Notes: generated from the letters alone by a model not told the origin. DNA of 63,438 bases from K189A clade bacterium (GCA_902528515.1 CABZTD010000010.1:1-63438), one strand, 5' to 3'. Numbered from the stretch's first letter, positions 52,681 through 62,612 are shown. Translations and numbers: made by a program.

Positions 52681-53355
52681 ATGAGCGACTGGAAAAACAA
52701 TTATAGAAGCTTTTACTATGAAAACGCCCCGGAACCCGACGACATTGCTATAAACAAGGAAGGTTCGGCGCTGCTGGTTATCGATATACAAAACACATAT
52801 TTAGAACCGGACGATGATCCAAACGAAGCTGCAAGATGGCTTCCGTTTTACAGCAGAATGAACAACATCGTTATACCTAATACTGTTGAAATGGTTCGGT
52901 GGGCGAGAGCTAATGAAATAGAGGTTATTTTTGCCAGGATTGCATGTTTGAAAGAAGACGGCAGGGATCGATCTCTAAGTCAAAAAAAACCAGGATTTAA
53001 TTATCTTTTAATGCCCAAAGACAGTAACGAGAGTCAAATAATAAAAGAGCTATCACCGCAAGGAGACGAAATTTGCATCATCAAAACTACCGATAGCGCA
53101 TTAACTGGAACCAATTTAAGACTAACGTTACACAACATGGGAATAAATTCGGTAATAGTTGCCGGAATTTTTACCGACCAATGTATTAGTTCCACAGTGA
53201 GATCGCTGGCAGACGAAAGTTTTGATGTGTTGGTCGTTGAGGATTGTTGCGCAGCGGCTACGGATGAGATCCATTATCAGGAATTAAAAATAATCAACAT
53301 GATTTATTGCCACGTTCTTCAAAGTGAGGATGTAAAGCGCATTTTTGAGGTTTAG
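52681..53355 (+). CDS. Isochorismatase-family hydrolase
   Basis: 224 residues. The catalytic Asp is in LLVIDIQNTYLEPDDD, Lys in ICIIKTTDSALTGTNL and Cys in GIFTDQCISSTVRSLADE, forming the Asp-Lys-Cys triad of amidases such as nicotinamidase and N-carbamoylsarcosine amidase. The substrate is therefore probably an amide or carbamoyl compound. The gene is noticeably richer in A+T than its neighbours, which may indicate separate acquisition. It is alone on this strand. Confidence 0.92.
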   Translation: MSDWKNNYRSFYYENAPEPDDIAINKEGSALLVIDIQNTYLEPDDDPNEAARWLPFYSRMNNIVIPNTVEMVRWARANEIEVIFARIACLKEDGRDRSLSQKKPGFNYLLMPKDSNESQIIKELSPQGDEICIIKTTDSALTGTNLRLTLHNMGINSVIVAGIFTDQCISSTVRSLADESFDVLVVEDCCAAATDEIHYQELKIINMIYCHVLQSEDVKRIFEV

Positions 53356-53880
53356 CACCCGGTAAAGAAAAAATTAAATAAGCCGAGCGGTCTTTTTTGA
53401 AGTGAAAATAATGGTTTGTTACTAACACAAATACGTCTAACGATATTGGCCCGCATAGCGCCAAAAAGGCGTTTTCGAAAAAATTGGCGTCATTCAACTC
53501 GCTGACGAAAATGCACGCGCGCTCGCGTTTCTAGTTTAGGCAGATCACGTAAACGGTGCTGTGCTTGCCGCTGATTCGTTTGAACAATGCACCAGCATTC
53601 ATCAGCCTGAATGTAGAATTGACCCTGGGTTCCGCGAATCGAGATCGTGTCACTTGAACTCTCCCTCACACCTAGAGAATCAAAACCCCCACTAAATACC
53701 TGTCTGCTTCGGAGGGCGAGATCAAGATCAAATAGGCACATACCACGTAATGGTGAGTCGCCGTTTGTAACTGATAAATACTGTTAGCATCCTGGACGAC
53801 TTTACGTTCAAGGAGCAAGTTTTGAATTGGAAATTTTAAAAATTGGATGTTGGGTTGATTAAAGCAACCGCCTATTTTAA
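53356..53880. other. Intergenic, one doubtful small ORF
   Basis: A leftward frame of 83 codons at 53490-53741 lacks a ribosome site and has no recognised family. No RNA or repeat was seen. Confidence 0.35.
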
Positions 53881-54471
53881 TTATTTTGCCAGACCCATAG
53901 CGAAGACATTGACAAAGGTTCCTAACAGTTCTTTCTTTTCGCTTGCTCCTGCGTCAGCATACAGGATTGCGCTTGCCCCTAGATAAATGGTGTTAGAGAG
54001 AATATTCAGATCTGGCAAATCATGATCAGGAGAGGAGTAATCTAGTGTTCGCTCTTTCTCTAGAGTATCTAGAACGAGCTCGTGAAAGGGCATCATTTCT
54101 CCCCTTTCTCTCGCCAATGATTGCGAACGTCTCCATATTTCGAAATAGAAGATTGACCTTTGGCGCTCAGATACTTCAAACCACGCCTTTTGCTGAGCCT
54201 CGAACATCGAAAACAGCTTTTCTTGCAACGAAGCACCTTCGGATATTTCACGGAGCGCGTTTTTTGCCCTATCACGAACCGAAAATGTTATGCCGTCAAC
54301 AGCGGCATCGAAAATTTCGTCTTTACTACCAAAGTAGGTGTACAGCGACGCTCTAGAAATGTCTGCAGCCTCAGCAATACTCTGCATCGAGACGCCTTCG
54401 CGTCCGTAAGTAAGAAATAACTCGGCTGCTGACCTGATTAACTTAATACGACGTCTTTCTCGGGTAGACAC
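53881..54471 (-). CDS. TetR family transcriptional regulator
   Basis: 196 residues. The helix-turn-helix is LIRSAAELFLTYGREGVSMQSIAEAADISRASLYTYFGSKDEIF. The C-terminal region is helical (typical ligand domain) with no identifiable specificity. It is downstream of the fatty acid hydroxylase gene in the same direction, but separated by 195 bases. It could regulate that gene or the isochorismatase that it faces. Confidence 0.88.
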   Translation of the reverse strand: MSTRERRRIKLIRSAAELFLTYGREGVSMQSIAEAADISRASLYTYFGSKDEIFDAAVDGITFSVRDRAKNALREISEGASLQEKLFSMFEAQQKAWFEVSERQRSIFYFEIWRRSQSLARERGEMMPFHELVLDTLEKERTLDYSSPDHDLPDLNILSNTIYLGASAILYADAGASEKKELLGTFVNVFAMGLAK

Positions 54472-54666
54472 AACATTCCCAAAGAAAAAATATTCTGTCG
54501 TAGGGTACTCTCAAAACAGCTTCTGGTACATCCAGTCTTAACCTAAAGCAACTAATGTATACGGTATGACACCCCTGAGACCCTACAACGATCTTTTGCT
54601 TCAAGTGGCGAAAAACCGAGGTCAGCCCCTAAGTTGATCAACTTGAACCGGTAACCGGACATTTGG

Positions 54667-55704
54667 CTATAGACTCTTCAAGCGTTTATCAGAATAAAAG
54701 GCCAGCATTAGCTGGTCTTTGATCGAGAGGCGAACACCCTTGCCTGCGCCAGCGGGTCCCACTTCCGCATCGCCACAATATGTGCCAAAAACGCGATCCC
54801 AAAAAATGATGTCGCACCCGTAATTCGAGTCTGCTTGGCGGCGCTCCAGTGCATGGTGGCAATGATGTTGCTGTGCGGTGGCAAAGAACCAATCCCATAC
54901 TGGCATTGAAACCATGGGAAGGTTGGCGTGGTTGAATTTTCCATTCCACATACCGAAGGCTGCCGACACGATGAACACTTCGTCGCTCGCACCCATTAGC
55001 GCTAGTGCCATTGGCGTACCGAGGCCAAGTGCTAGGTATTCAAGAGGATGTGTACGGTTGCCCCTCATCGCGCTTAATTTGGTTAGGTGGTGATGCGTTG
55101 CGTGCATACGCCACCAAAACAAGGATTCATGCTGAATCCGATGCAGCCAGTAGTAGAAAAAACTAGAAGTAAAACGAATAACCAGCATGGCCCCTATGAG
55201 TCCAAGCACCGTAGTTGGCTGGAACTCAATTTGTAGTGGAGACATATCGCGTAAGGCGAGGAAACCATCAGAAACCGGCGTGCGATACATATCCGAGACA
55301 ATGGGCCCCCAAAGCAGGCCGCCAGAAGCCATCCAAAATAGGTCCTCCGCCATTTCGTCGGGCTTGAGTAGCCAAGACTTTTTCTTTGCCCAAAAACGTT
55401 CAGCAATGAGCAGGAACGGAGTAGCTGAAACCGCAACCATCAACGTCCACACTCGGTAGTACTCTCCACCCCACTCGTTAATTAACATCGCAGCGACGAG
55501 TATTACCGAGCTCGCGACCAAGATAGGCTGAGGCAGCGCCCAAAGTATCGCACTCTTGTCCCAAGTCACCTTGCTGCCTTCGGTGATAATACCTTCTTCG
55601 GTACGCACTATCGGCTGGCCCGAAGGTCCTATCTCCGGCGATAGGCGATCCCCTGAACCAAATTGGCGAGCCGCGTTGGGGGAGTTTATGGATTGATCAG
55701 TCAT
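54667..55704 (-). CDS. Sterol desaturase/fatty acid hydroxylase superfamily membrane protein
   Basis: 345 residues with several membrane helices in the first half (PILVASSVILVAAMLINEWG and others). The di-iron His clusters are YYWLHRIQHESL (HxxxH), MHATHHHLTKL (HxxHH) and AQQHHCHHALERR (HHxxHH-like). The family hydroxylates or desaturates alkyl chains or sterols. It carries a ~35-residue N-terminal extension. It is first in a leftward pair with the TetR. Substrate unknown. Confidence 0.9.
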   Translation of the reverse strand: MTDQSINSPNAARQFGSGDRLSPEIGPSGQPIVRTEEGIITEGSKVTWDKSAILWALPQPILVASSVILVAAMLINEWGGEYYRVWTLMVAVSATPFLLIAERFWAKKKSWLLKPDEMAEDLFWMASGGLLWGPIVSDMYRTPVSDGFLALRDMSPLQIEFQPTTVLGLIGAMLVIRFTSSFFYYWLHRIQHESLFWWRMHATHHHLTKLSAMRGNRTHPLEYLALGLGTPMALALMGASDEVFIVSAAFGMWNGKFNHANLPMVSMPVWDWFFATAQQHHCHHALERRQADSNYGCDIIFWDRVFGTYCGDAEVGPAGAGKGVRLSIKDQLMLAFYSDKRLKSL

Positions 55705-55775
55705 TCCTATTGCTCCTGGACTTTTGGCTGGTGGATAACGTGATTTGGTTATTCGAAACTTGCATTGCTCACTGT

Positions 55776-56210
55776 TTAACAGGCTTTTTTACCGCCACAG
55801 GTTCCTGTGGTTGCCCACTCAACTGCTCCATCTTTCATTTTCGGAGTGAGGATGTAGGTCACCCCATCCAGGTCGGACTCATCGTTGATCCACGTCGCGA
55901 TTACTCGGCCGTCGATGACGGAAACGCCGTGGGCCTCTCGCGAAACAAAAACCTCGTCGGGCAGGCCCGATTCTCCGCTATCTAAAAATTCGATGCCTCC
56001 AGCGCCCCCGGATAGTAAGTCCGCCTCTATAATGTCCTGGATGGGCTCCACCATCTCAATGAGCTCGCTGTAGCGGGACTCCGTCTGAAAATCCTCAAAA
56101 CGCTCAGCATTTCTTACCAAGAAAATAGCAACCAGCGCGACCATGACGCCCGCAAATGTGCCTCTGGCCAAACGTTGTTGTTGCGCCGACGAAGCTCTGT
56201 TTCCATCCAT
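55776..56210 (-). CDS. Membrane-anchored protein with pilin-like C-terminus, function unknown
   Basis: 144 residues. A single membrane segment (GTFAGVMVALVAIFLV, residues ~18-33) follows a charged leader, with no prepilin cleavage motif visible. The C-terminal half reads WINDESDLDGVTYILTPKMK and GAVEWATTGTCGG, recalling the end of type IV pilins (a Tyr/Leu-Thr-Pro strand, then Trp and a Cys pair). It may be a pilin-related or pseudopilin protein. The gene lies between a desaturase and a small membrane protein. Confidence 0.5.
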   Translation of the reverse strand: MDGNRASSAQQQRLARGTFAGVMVALVAIFLVRNAERFEDFQTESRYSELIEMVEPIQDIIEADLLSGGAGGIEFLDSGESGLPDEVFVSREAHGVSVIDGRVIATWINDESDLDGVTYILTPKMKDGAVEWATTGTCGGKKAC

Positions 56211-56421
56211 TTAATGCTCGATAACCTTCTTTTTTCGGTTGATTCCGACATATTCCTGCTAGCGAGGTACAGAACAACGCCTGCCTTTTTTGAAGCTAAA
56301 ATTTTGCATGGTTCGAGCCGCTAATTCTTAAATCGATACACAATGCGGAACAAGGGCCCCTGACTCTTTACTATCGCCGATGTTTTTGCCCACATGCTTC
56401 GCGGTCAGTAACGGCTAGGTG

Positions 56422-56745
56422 TCAACGCCGATCTTCCATATTTGTATGAATTGCCCTCGGCTTATCGAGTGAGGAACTTTCCGGTTTCTCGCCAATCCCG
56501 TCACCTAAGCCCAAAGCACCCAGCTGGGCGACGCCCCAGGCCATTAGAATAGCGACCAGTGCACCGATATATTTGTTTTCGCCCTCAATTTCGAGATAGC
56601 CCCAAATGGGGATACAAATAACGATCAATGCGAAGCCCATATATAACGGGGGAATTCTTCGCCCGGCGATTTTAACAGCGCTTCCAAGATTGATCTTTTG
56701 CAAAAGCAGATCGACCTTCTCAACCAGATTGTTCCAAATTTCCAT
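56422..56745 (-). CDS. Small membrane protein of unknown function
   Basis: 107 residues with two hydrophobic segments (PLYMGFALIVICIPIWGYL and YIGALVAILMAWGVAQLGALGLG) and a polar C-terminal tail. It has no recognised domain. It is co-directional with the pilin-like gene at 55776. Confidence 0.5.
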   Translation of the reverse strand: MEIWNNLVEKVDLLLQKINLGSAVKIAGRRIPPLYMGFALIVICIPIWGYLEIEGENKYIGALVAILMAWGVAQLGALGLGDGIGEKPESSSLDKPRAIHTNMEDRR

Positions 56746-57069
56746 ATCTGTACGCCTCTTTTTGAGACATTAAGCTTCTAGGGTGCACTCGTTCTGTGCG
56801 CTCTACTTCGACATGCCACCAGATTTTGTCTGAAACAGGTTTATCTGCCGCATATAGCAATTACTGTGCCAACCGCGGAGGATGGCGCTGAGCGTCAGTC
56901 CCGTCAGCCTGGTCAAAAGGGTTCCTGACTGGTGGAGGTTAGGTTCACAGCGATATCGAGGCGGACCTATTACGAGGTAAATCCGAGCTGGGTGCGAAAG
57001 TTGCATAGGAGTAATAGCCTGCTCGAGCGTAGGAAATAATCACCATCCGCGATAATGGAAATCAGCTAA
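56746..57069. other. Intergenic, no gene seen
   Basis: 324 bases between divergently oriented small genes; likely promoters for both. No further feature recognised. Confidence 0.4.
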
Positions 57070-57615
57070 ATGACAAAACCGCAAATAAAACGCGGCCAAA
57101 ATGGGTTCACCACCGCAGAGATGGTTGTCTATCCCATGATCGTCATAACTCTGTTGGGAGTTGCCTTTGGCTTCTACCACAACTCCAAAATCGAGGACGC
57201 TGTTGCCGCGGCAGTTGATCTGGGACTGGAGCAACAAGCAGTTATTGAAGGGTACTACGACCTCTACGGCGAAATGCCGCAGTCACAAGCGGACATTAAT
57301 CTGACCTCTGTGATTCCACAGGGCATCCTCATCGGTATGGACTACCGAGCAGGCGAATTGGGCGTCCCAGCTTCCGATAAATATCGCATCAGTACCCTAA
57401 GAGCGCTAGTAGATATGAAAGAATTTGGAACACGATTTGAAGACATTGAATCTGGCTACCTCCTGATTGCGCGAGTCCAGGAAGACGATACCATCGAATG
57501 GGACTGCATCGCTGACCTGGTCTCGGTAGACGCCCTTGGCAAACGCTACTTGCCAGAGACCTGTAAAGGCGGCGAAGATGGCGAAGACGCGGGTGAGGAC
57601 TTTGAAGAAGAATAA
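57070..57615 (+). CDS. Type IV pilin-like protein
   Basis: 181 residues. The leader ends NGFTTAEMVVYPMIVITLLGVAFGF: cleavage after Gly, Phe at +1 and Glu at +5 match the prepilin peptidase motif, and the following hydrophobic helix is typical of pilins. The soluble domain has a conserved end: IEWDCIADLVSVDALGKRYLPETC, with the Trp-x-Cys and Leu-Pro-x-x-Cys pair of type IV pilin disulfide loops. The tail is unusually acidic. No assembly genes lie nearby. An inverted repeat with a short T run follows (57667-57691). Confidence 0.8.
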   Translation: MTKPQIKRGQNGFTTAEMVVYPMIVITLLGVAFGFYHNSKIEDAVAAAVDLGLEQQAVIEGYYDLYGEMPQSQADINLTSVIPQGILIGMDYRAGELGVPASDKYRISTLRALVDMKEFGTRFEDIESGYLLIARVQEDDTIEWDCIADLVSVDALGKRYLPETCKGGEDGEDAGEDFEEE

Positions 57616-57666
57616 GAGCCGCAACATCAAATTATCCTCGTAGCTCTCACCCACTGAAGAACTCCT

Positions 57667-57691
57667 AAACATCCCTGGCCTAGGATGTTTT
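57667..57691 (+). terminator. Intrinsic terminator after the pilin-like gene
   Basis: AAACATCC (57667-57674), an 8-base loop, GGATGTTT (57683-57690), then a short T run (TTTTC). It lies 52 bases after the pilin stop. The T tract is weak. Confidence 0.6.
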
Positions 57692-57928
57692 CAGACGAAA
57701 AAATGGCAAGAGCGAACCATACTAAACAATAGAGCCGCCAGAGCAACGTTGACCTCATAATACAAAGCCATTGGTTCTAACGAGCTTGACGCAATCCCGA
57801 AATACTTCACACCCAGCATGACCATTATCACTTTGTCGGGCAGCTAAACCCTTACCGGATCGCAAGAGATTTCGGGTCTTTACCGGACACTATGGACAAC
57901 GCGGTCTTCGCGGGGTACCAGCACAGAA

Positions 57929-58108
57929 ATGGGTTACTCCCCCGACCAGTTCGTAGCTCTACCGGTGCAAGGCAAATGCAATTTGGTGAAGATTCAGCTT
58001 ACTAACTACGACTTTGATGGTAACCAACTGCAGAGGTGGAATTGCACCTATGTGATGGTCAAGGGAGCCGATAATTGGTTGATAAACGCGGCGACATCTG
58101 ACAATTAA
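57929..58108 (+). pseudogene. Possible C-terminal fragment of an NTF2-like/SnoaL-type protein
   Basis: A 59-residue frame from ATG 57929: it contains GKCNLVKIQLTNYDFDGNQL and CTYVMVKGADNWLIN, an antiparallel strand pair ending in a phrase like the last strand of NTF2-like proteins. No ribosome site is evident and the N-terminal half is missing. The two Cys residues could pair. It is probably the remaining part of a gene in the otherwise featureless 57616-58198 gap. Confidence 0.35.
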
Positions 58109-58198
58109 GCGCCATCGCAATTGCGGCAAAAGAGCATCAGGTTTCCAACGCTTTCTCTTCACGATGGTTGCCTTGGCCGCTACAGATCAAAGCGCGTA

Positions 58199-59845
58199 CT
58201 AACTGAATCTCCTCATACCCTTAACACACACCATGGAGTCCGAGCTTGAAACCTCATAGCGTCGATCGAGTACGGTGGAAACAAAATGCCATTGATTACT
58301 CATTGATTGCGGTGATAAAGAAATCTCAGACCACCCACGCTGGCTTGTATCTACCGCTGAAAGTTCAGGACTGGCCGCCTTAAGCGCTGCGGCCAAATCT
58401 TCAGCAGGCACGGGCAAATAGCTCTCCATACCCGGGCTGGTAATACCAGGCGTACCAATTTCGACACCCAAGGGCCGTTCGGAATGGTCGAGCAAATTGA
58501 ATGCCCACGCATTGTGGGTGTCTCCAGCCAGCACCACTGGATTGGTTTTATCTCTACTGAGCATGGCTTTGACACGATCGCGGCATAGCGGATATCCATC
58601 CCAAGCGTCCAGGTTCAGTGGCATCCCCTGTGCGCCCAGTGCTTGCATAAAGGCAATGTACTGAAGCCGTTCTTGTGACATCTCGCCACCCGCTAAATCG
58701 TCGATGGTAATCGACGGTATGCCAAGAGAGCCCATAAGTACCTGCTGTCCGAGCACCTGCCATATTGCGCCCCTGTCAACGCTCTGGCGCAATGCTTGAT
58801 CGAGCCACTCTTCCTGATCCTTGCCAAGTAGTGATCGCGCCGGGTTGTAAAGGTGCTGGTCTTTAAACGCTGTAACGTCAGCAATCGGTGCCTCGCCAGC
58901 TACTGCAGGCGCAGAAAACATCCCGGTAGTGTACTCTAGACCGCGATCTCTACCTACCAGTCGTGTATCTAGCATTATTAGGTCGGCCAGAGTTCCTATC
59001 TCAAAGCGACGATAAATTGGGCCCTGGACGCCTTCATTAGCTGTGCGAATGGGCATCCACTCGTGATAAGCCTGCCGCGCCGCGGCTATACGCTGGTGAA
59101 AGTCACCTTCGCCTTCATTGTGGTTTTCGGCGCCCTCTCGCCAGGTGTTGTTAGCCAGTTCGTGATCATCCCAAACGCAAATAAAGGGATGGCGCTGATG
59201 AAGTGCCTGAAGATCCGGATCCGTGCGATAGAGACCATAGCGCATCCGGTAATCTTCAAGCGCAACAACCTCGTGTTGCGGCACCACACTGCGTTTAAGT
59301 ACTTCCCGAGCGTAGTTATTCGCGTACCCTGCCTCGGGGTACTCGTAGATGTAATCGCCCAAATGAAGCACCAAGTCCAGATCGCTTTCGGCCATGTGCC
59401 GATAAGCGTTGAAGAAACCCTGAGGGTAGTTGGAGCACGAGGCGACGCCGATGGTAAATTTTGTCGCCAGACCACTGGGCAGCGTCCTCGTTGTACCAGT
59501 AGCACTGCTGACACCGCGCGCATTAAAGCGATAGAAGTAATTTTGGTCTGGCTGTAAACCCGTCGCGTCTACCTTAACGGTGTAGTCCGAACCTGCGGAG
59601 GCAGTCGCTTGACCTGAGGCCACTACGCGAGAGAAGGCTTGATCGATGGCAACCTGCCAAAAAACCGTCAACGCATCATTGGCGATCTTGGGAATAACGC
59701 GAGTCCATAAAATCACGCGATCACTGAGAGGATCACCGCTGGCTACCCCGTGAGTAAACCGGGCTGCTGCGTCGGCATTACCCGTGTAACCTCGTGTCGC
59801 AATCGTGGACAAACCTAAGCCTTGAAGAAATATTCGTCTTTTCAT
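58199..59845 (-). CDS. phoD: PhoD-like alkaline phosphatase/phosphodiesterase
   Basis: 548 residues from the ATG at 59845, with AAGGAGATAG upstream. A twin-arginine-type signal starts MKRRIFLQGLGLS. The PhoD N-terminal domain has HGVASGDPLSDRVILWTRV, and the metallophosphatase domain has GVASCSNYPQGFFNAYRHM, VLHLGDYIYEY, CVWDDHELANNTW and VLAGDTHNAW, which hold the Fe/Ca ligands. It is exported folded via Tat and hydrolyses phosphoesters outside the cytoplasm. It is alone on its strand, divergent from a nitroreductase. Confidence 0.94.
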   Translation of the reverse strand: MKRRIFLQGLGLSTIATRGYTGNADAAARFTHGVASGDPLSDRVILWTRVIPKIANDALTVFWQVAIDQAFSRVVASGQATASAGSDYTVKVDATGLQPDQNYFYRFNARGVSSATGTTRTLPSGLATKFTIGVASCSNYPQGFFNAYRHMAESDLDLVLHLGDYIYEYPEAGYANNYAREVLKRSVVPQHEVVALEDYRMRYGLYRTDPDLQALHQRHPFICVWDDHELANNTWREGAENHNEGEGDFHQRIAAARQAYHEWMPIRTANEGVQGPIYRRFEIGTLADLIMLDTRLVGRDRGLEYTTGMFSAPAVAGEAPIADVTAFKDQHLYNPARSLLGKDQEEWLDQALRQSVDRGAIWQVLGQQVLMGSLGIPSITIDDLAGGEMSQERLQYIAFMQALGAQGMPLNLDAWDGYPLCRDRVKAMLSRDKTNPVVLAGDTHNAWAFNLLDHSERPLGVEIGTPGITSPGMESYLPVPAEDLAAALKAASPELSAVDTSQRGWSEISLSPQSMSNQWHFVSTVLDRRYEVSSSDSMVCVKGMRRFS

Positions 59846-60157
59846 ATCTATCTCCTTTGTGTCGGAGCGAATTCTGATACCACGAAAACGCTGCTTCGAT
59901 GGCTTATCCACAGGTCGAATACCTTAATGAATATGCTTTATCCGCGGCATCGCGTCAGAAGCTGCCTCCTTTCTCTCGATGGGTAGAGTTTGAACAAGCG
60001 AGGGCAATTTTCCGTTGCTCTCCACCCTACATCTAATTTCTCTCTGGCTGCACGGGCCAACGCTAACCTGATATGTGTCCACTTGCAGCGAATACTGATT
60101 GTCTACTGTTTCACCTATGTTTCACCTAAACTCTCGAACACCAAAAGGGAAAAGAAA
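59846..60157. other. Divergent intergenic region
   Basis: About 310 bases between PhoD and nitroreductase, probably holding both promoters. No further feature recognised; the open frame here leads into the nitroreductase without a ribosome site. Confidence 0.4.
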
Positions 60158-60835
60158 ATGAATTTTGACGAGGTCGTGTTGGGGCGTCGCAGTATTCGCG
60201 GATACAAAAGCGACTCGGTTCCGAGAGAGTTAATCGAAGAGGTATTGGCTCTGGCTATGCGGTCCCCCTCATCGATGAATACACAGCCATGGAATTTTAC
60301 AGTTGTTACTGGAGAGCCTTTGGACCGCATCCGGGCCGGCAACACCGAGCGCAATCTGGCGGGTGTGCCACATTCGCGGGAGTTTCGCATTGGCGAACCT
60401 TTTAAGGGAAAGCACCGTGACCGCCAGGTTGGTGTCGCTAAGCAGCTATTCGCTGCAATGGATATTGCTCGAGAGGATCAAGAGAAACGTCAAGACTGGG
60501 TACTGCGCGGATTTCGTCAGTTCGATGCCCCAGTTTGCGTGATAATTACTTATGACGCAGTTTTAGCCGATAGTGACGATACGGCCTTTGACTGCGGCGC
60601 GGTCACCACTGCATTAGTTAACGCAGCTTGGTCTCGAGGTCTTGGGGCAGTAATTAACAGCCAAGGAATCATGCAATCCCCTGTTGTTCGTGAACATGCC
60701 AACATCTCCGATGACCAAGTCATAATGAAAGCCGTCGCACTCGGGTGGCCAGATGAATCCTTTCCTGCCAATGCCGTCATCTCTGAGAGAAAAACGGTCG
60801 AGGAAGCTGCTTCATTCCTAGGATTTGATGCGTAG
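60158..60835 (+). CDS. Nitroreductase family FMN oxidoreductase
   Basis: 225 residues from the ATG at 60158, with AAGGGA upstream; the frame extends 56 codons earlier without support. The FMN-binding RRSIRGYKSDSVP, AMRSPSSMNTQPWNF and the C-terminal VALGWPDESFPANA are diagnostic. The family reduces nitro groups, quinones or related acceptors with NAD(P)H. The nearby genes give no pathway. Confidence 0.92.
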   Translation: MNFDEVVLGRRSIRGYKSDSVPRELIEEVLALAMRSPSSMNTQPWNFTVVTGEPLDRIRAGNTERNLAGVPHSREFRIGEPFKGKHRDRQVGVAKQLFAAMDIAREDQEKRQDWVLRGFRQFDAPVCVIITYDAVLADSDDTAFDCGAVTTALVNAAWSRGLGAVINSQGIMQSPVVREHANISDDQVIMKAVALGWPDESFPANAVISERKTVEEAASFLGFDA

Positions 60836-60951
60836 CCCAGGTTGACTAGCGGAGTCGGCATTCAATGACTAACAGAAGCGCCAGTTGAGAACCGGAGCTG
60901 CGAGCGGGGCTAGTGCCGCATACAGCTCCTAATACTGACTAGAGCTGCAAC

Positions 60952-61710
60952 CTAGTCCGATCCACCAACGGAATTGTAGAGAAAGGACGGTCCTGCCTCG
61001 CACTGCATGATTTCTCCATATAAATCGGTCTGCAGTTGCACACCTCCATTGTTTATAAAAGAATCAGCAATCGCGCCCTTCGCCTCAAGAGAGTCATACC
61101 ACTGCATTTGGTAAAAATCTGGTGTGTCGGCGTTAGCCCCCTGCATTGGATACCAGCGGTAGACACGAATTGAGTTGCCGATTTGCGCATTGAAAGCATT
61201 CATCTTGGCATCCGCTGAAGCCAGTTTTTCTTGGCTTCCGCCGGGCAGCATCGTACAGCCTGCAGCATCTACGACGCCTTGGGCCGATGGATTCTCTGTT
61301 TCGTCGAACACTCTAATCCAGGCCAACTGAAGGTGAGATTTGCAGGGCGCGACTGAGTCGAACTCCTGTTGCAGTTTGCCGCCCTTAGACATCCACTCGG
61401 ACTGCACGATTCCTTGAGCGGCAAGGCTTGGGCTGAAGCCTACCCAGTAGGTATCGTCGTCTAACCCGTCGTAGTAGTAGGGTTGCAATACATAACCAGA
61501 GTAAGGCTGCGAATTATTTTTACTCGCCCACCCATTCCATTTTTTGGCGACTTCGAGCAAATCGTCAATATCTTTACCTTCTGCAAAGTCACAGCCGAAA
61601 ACCTCTACACCGCCGTAGTCCGGAACCTGCATGTGATCATCAGCCTGAACTATTAAGGCTGCTGTACCTGTGACAAAAAGCGTCAAGACCGTGCATATAG
61701 TTCTAACCAT
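60952..61710 (-). CDS. Secreted two-module protein of unknown function
   Basis: 252 residues with a signal peptide (TICTVLTLFVTGTAALIVQA). The mature protein has two related halves: FAEGKDIDDLLEVAKKWNGW with DTYWVGFSPSLA, and CTMLPGGSQEKLASADAKMNAF with FYQMQWYDSLEAKG. The same order appears in the 45585 protein (KGLEDLLALRE..., CSLKPGQTM...). Each half resembles a dimeric alpha/beta-barrel unit with aromatic residues. Four Cys could form disulfides. It is alone on its strand. Confidence 0.65.
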   Translation of the reverse strand: MVRTICTVLTLFVTGTAALIVQADDHMQVPDYGGVEVFGCDFAEGKDIDDLLEVAKKWNGWASKNNSQPYSGYVLQPYYYDGLDDDTYWVGFSPSLAAQGIVQSEWMSKGGKLQQEFDSVAPCKSHLQLAWIRVFDETENPSAQGVVDAAGCTMLPGGSQEKLASADAKMNAFNAQIGNSIRVYRWYPMQGANADTPDFYQMQWYDSLEAKGAIADSFINNGGVQLQTDLYGEIMQCEAGPSFLYNSVGGSD

Positions 61711-62612
61711 AGATATGCTCCTCCTTATGGTTGTTCTTCGTTGTACAAAGCAACGGGCCTCTCAAAACCCAAACTGCTACACACCGTACATGAGACTCTA
61801 GCGAAAAGCTCGATCAGGCGGCGATTTTTGGGTAAAGCGAGCAGTTAACGCGCGGTGTTCAAAATAGAACGCGGAGACTCGTTTTACCAACAAAAGACAC
61901 CAAATGGCCCGAACATATTTGCAAAAGCATGCGCGTACGCCCATTGACGCTGCATTCCTCGCAGTCACGATGTTATCGGCTATCTAACGTAAAGTCCGAG
62001 AGGACTCTACGATGGTCGACCTTAGGCAGTCCTAGCAGGGACTCGGTCTTAGGGGCAGACGAATTTGCTTATCGCTATCCAATTTAAAGACTCGCAATAG
62101 ATAACCATAATTGATTTCAACATTTCTGGGAATCAGCGCGCACTGGTTGTCGTGTCCTAATACTAGGAACCCGATTTGTGTAACGCTTAAAGGTTTTCGT
62201 TTCACGAATTAAGAAGAGAGGATGGCATGAATTGGTGCAAGGTCGATTAAAGCAGCCAGTACGTGCGTCAAAAACAGGCGTTGCCCTAATTCTCGAGAGC
62301 ACCTTCGCGCCCGGACAGTAAATTCTCCTTACCAAAAAGCAGCGGAGAGTACTTTTTCACTTCGCAAATCGATCAAAGCTTGGGGCATTTTCGTGAGGTT
62401 ATAAACAATCCAATCATAACTAGTGTCTCTGGGCGCCAATTTTAGGCGCAAAATACGATCCTGGATAGGTAATCGCTCATGTAAAAGAAAATCTCACTGT
62501 TTCGGCGCCAAAAAGCCAAGAAGTGGCATGGATTAAGCATCGTAGAGAGCTAGAAGGCCTTTGCGACCCGAATACGAATTAATTCGTTTGACTGTCGTAA
62601 TGACTGGGGGAG
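61711..62612. other. Long intergenic region, no gene seen
   Basis: About 900 bases with many stops. A 72-codon leftward frame (62117-62335) lacks a ribosome site and family likeness. No rRNA, tRNA, CRISPR or IS end was recognised. Confidence 0.4.

Noticed and set aside
53490-53741. Leftward 83-codon frame
   Set aside because: No start signal and no recognised family.
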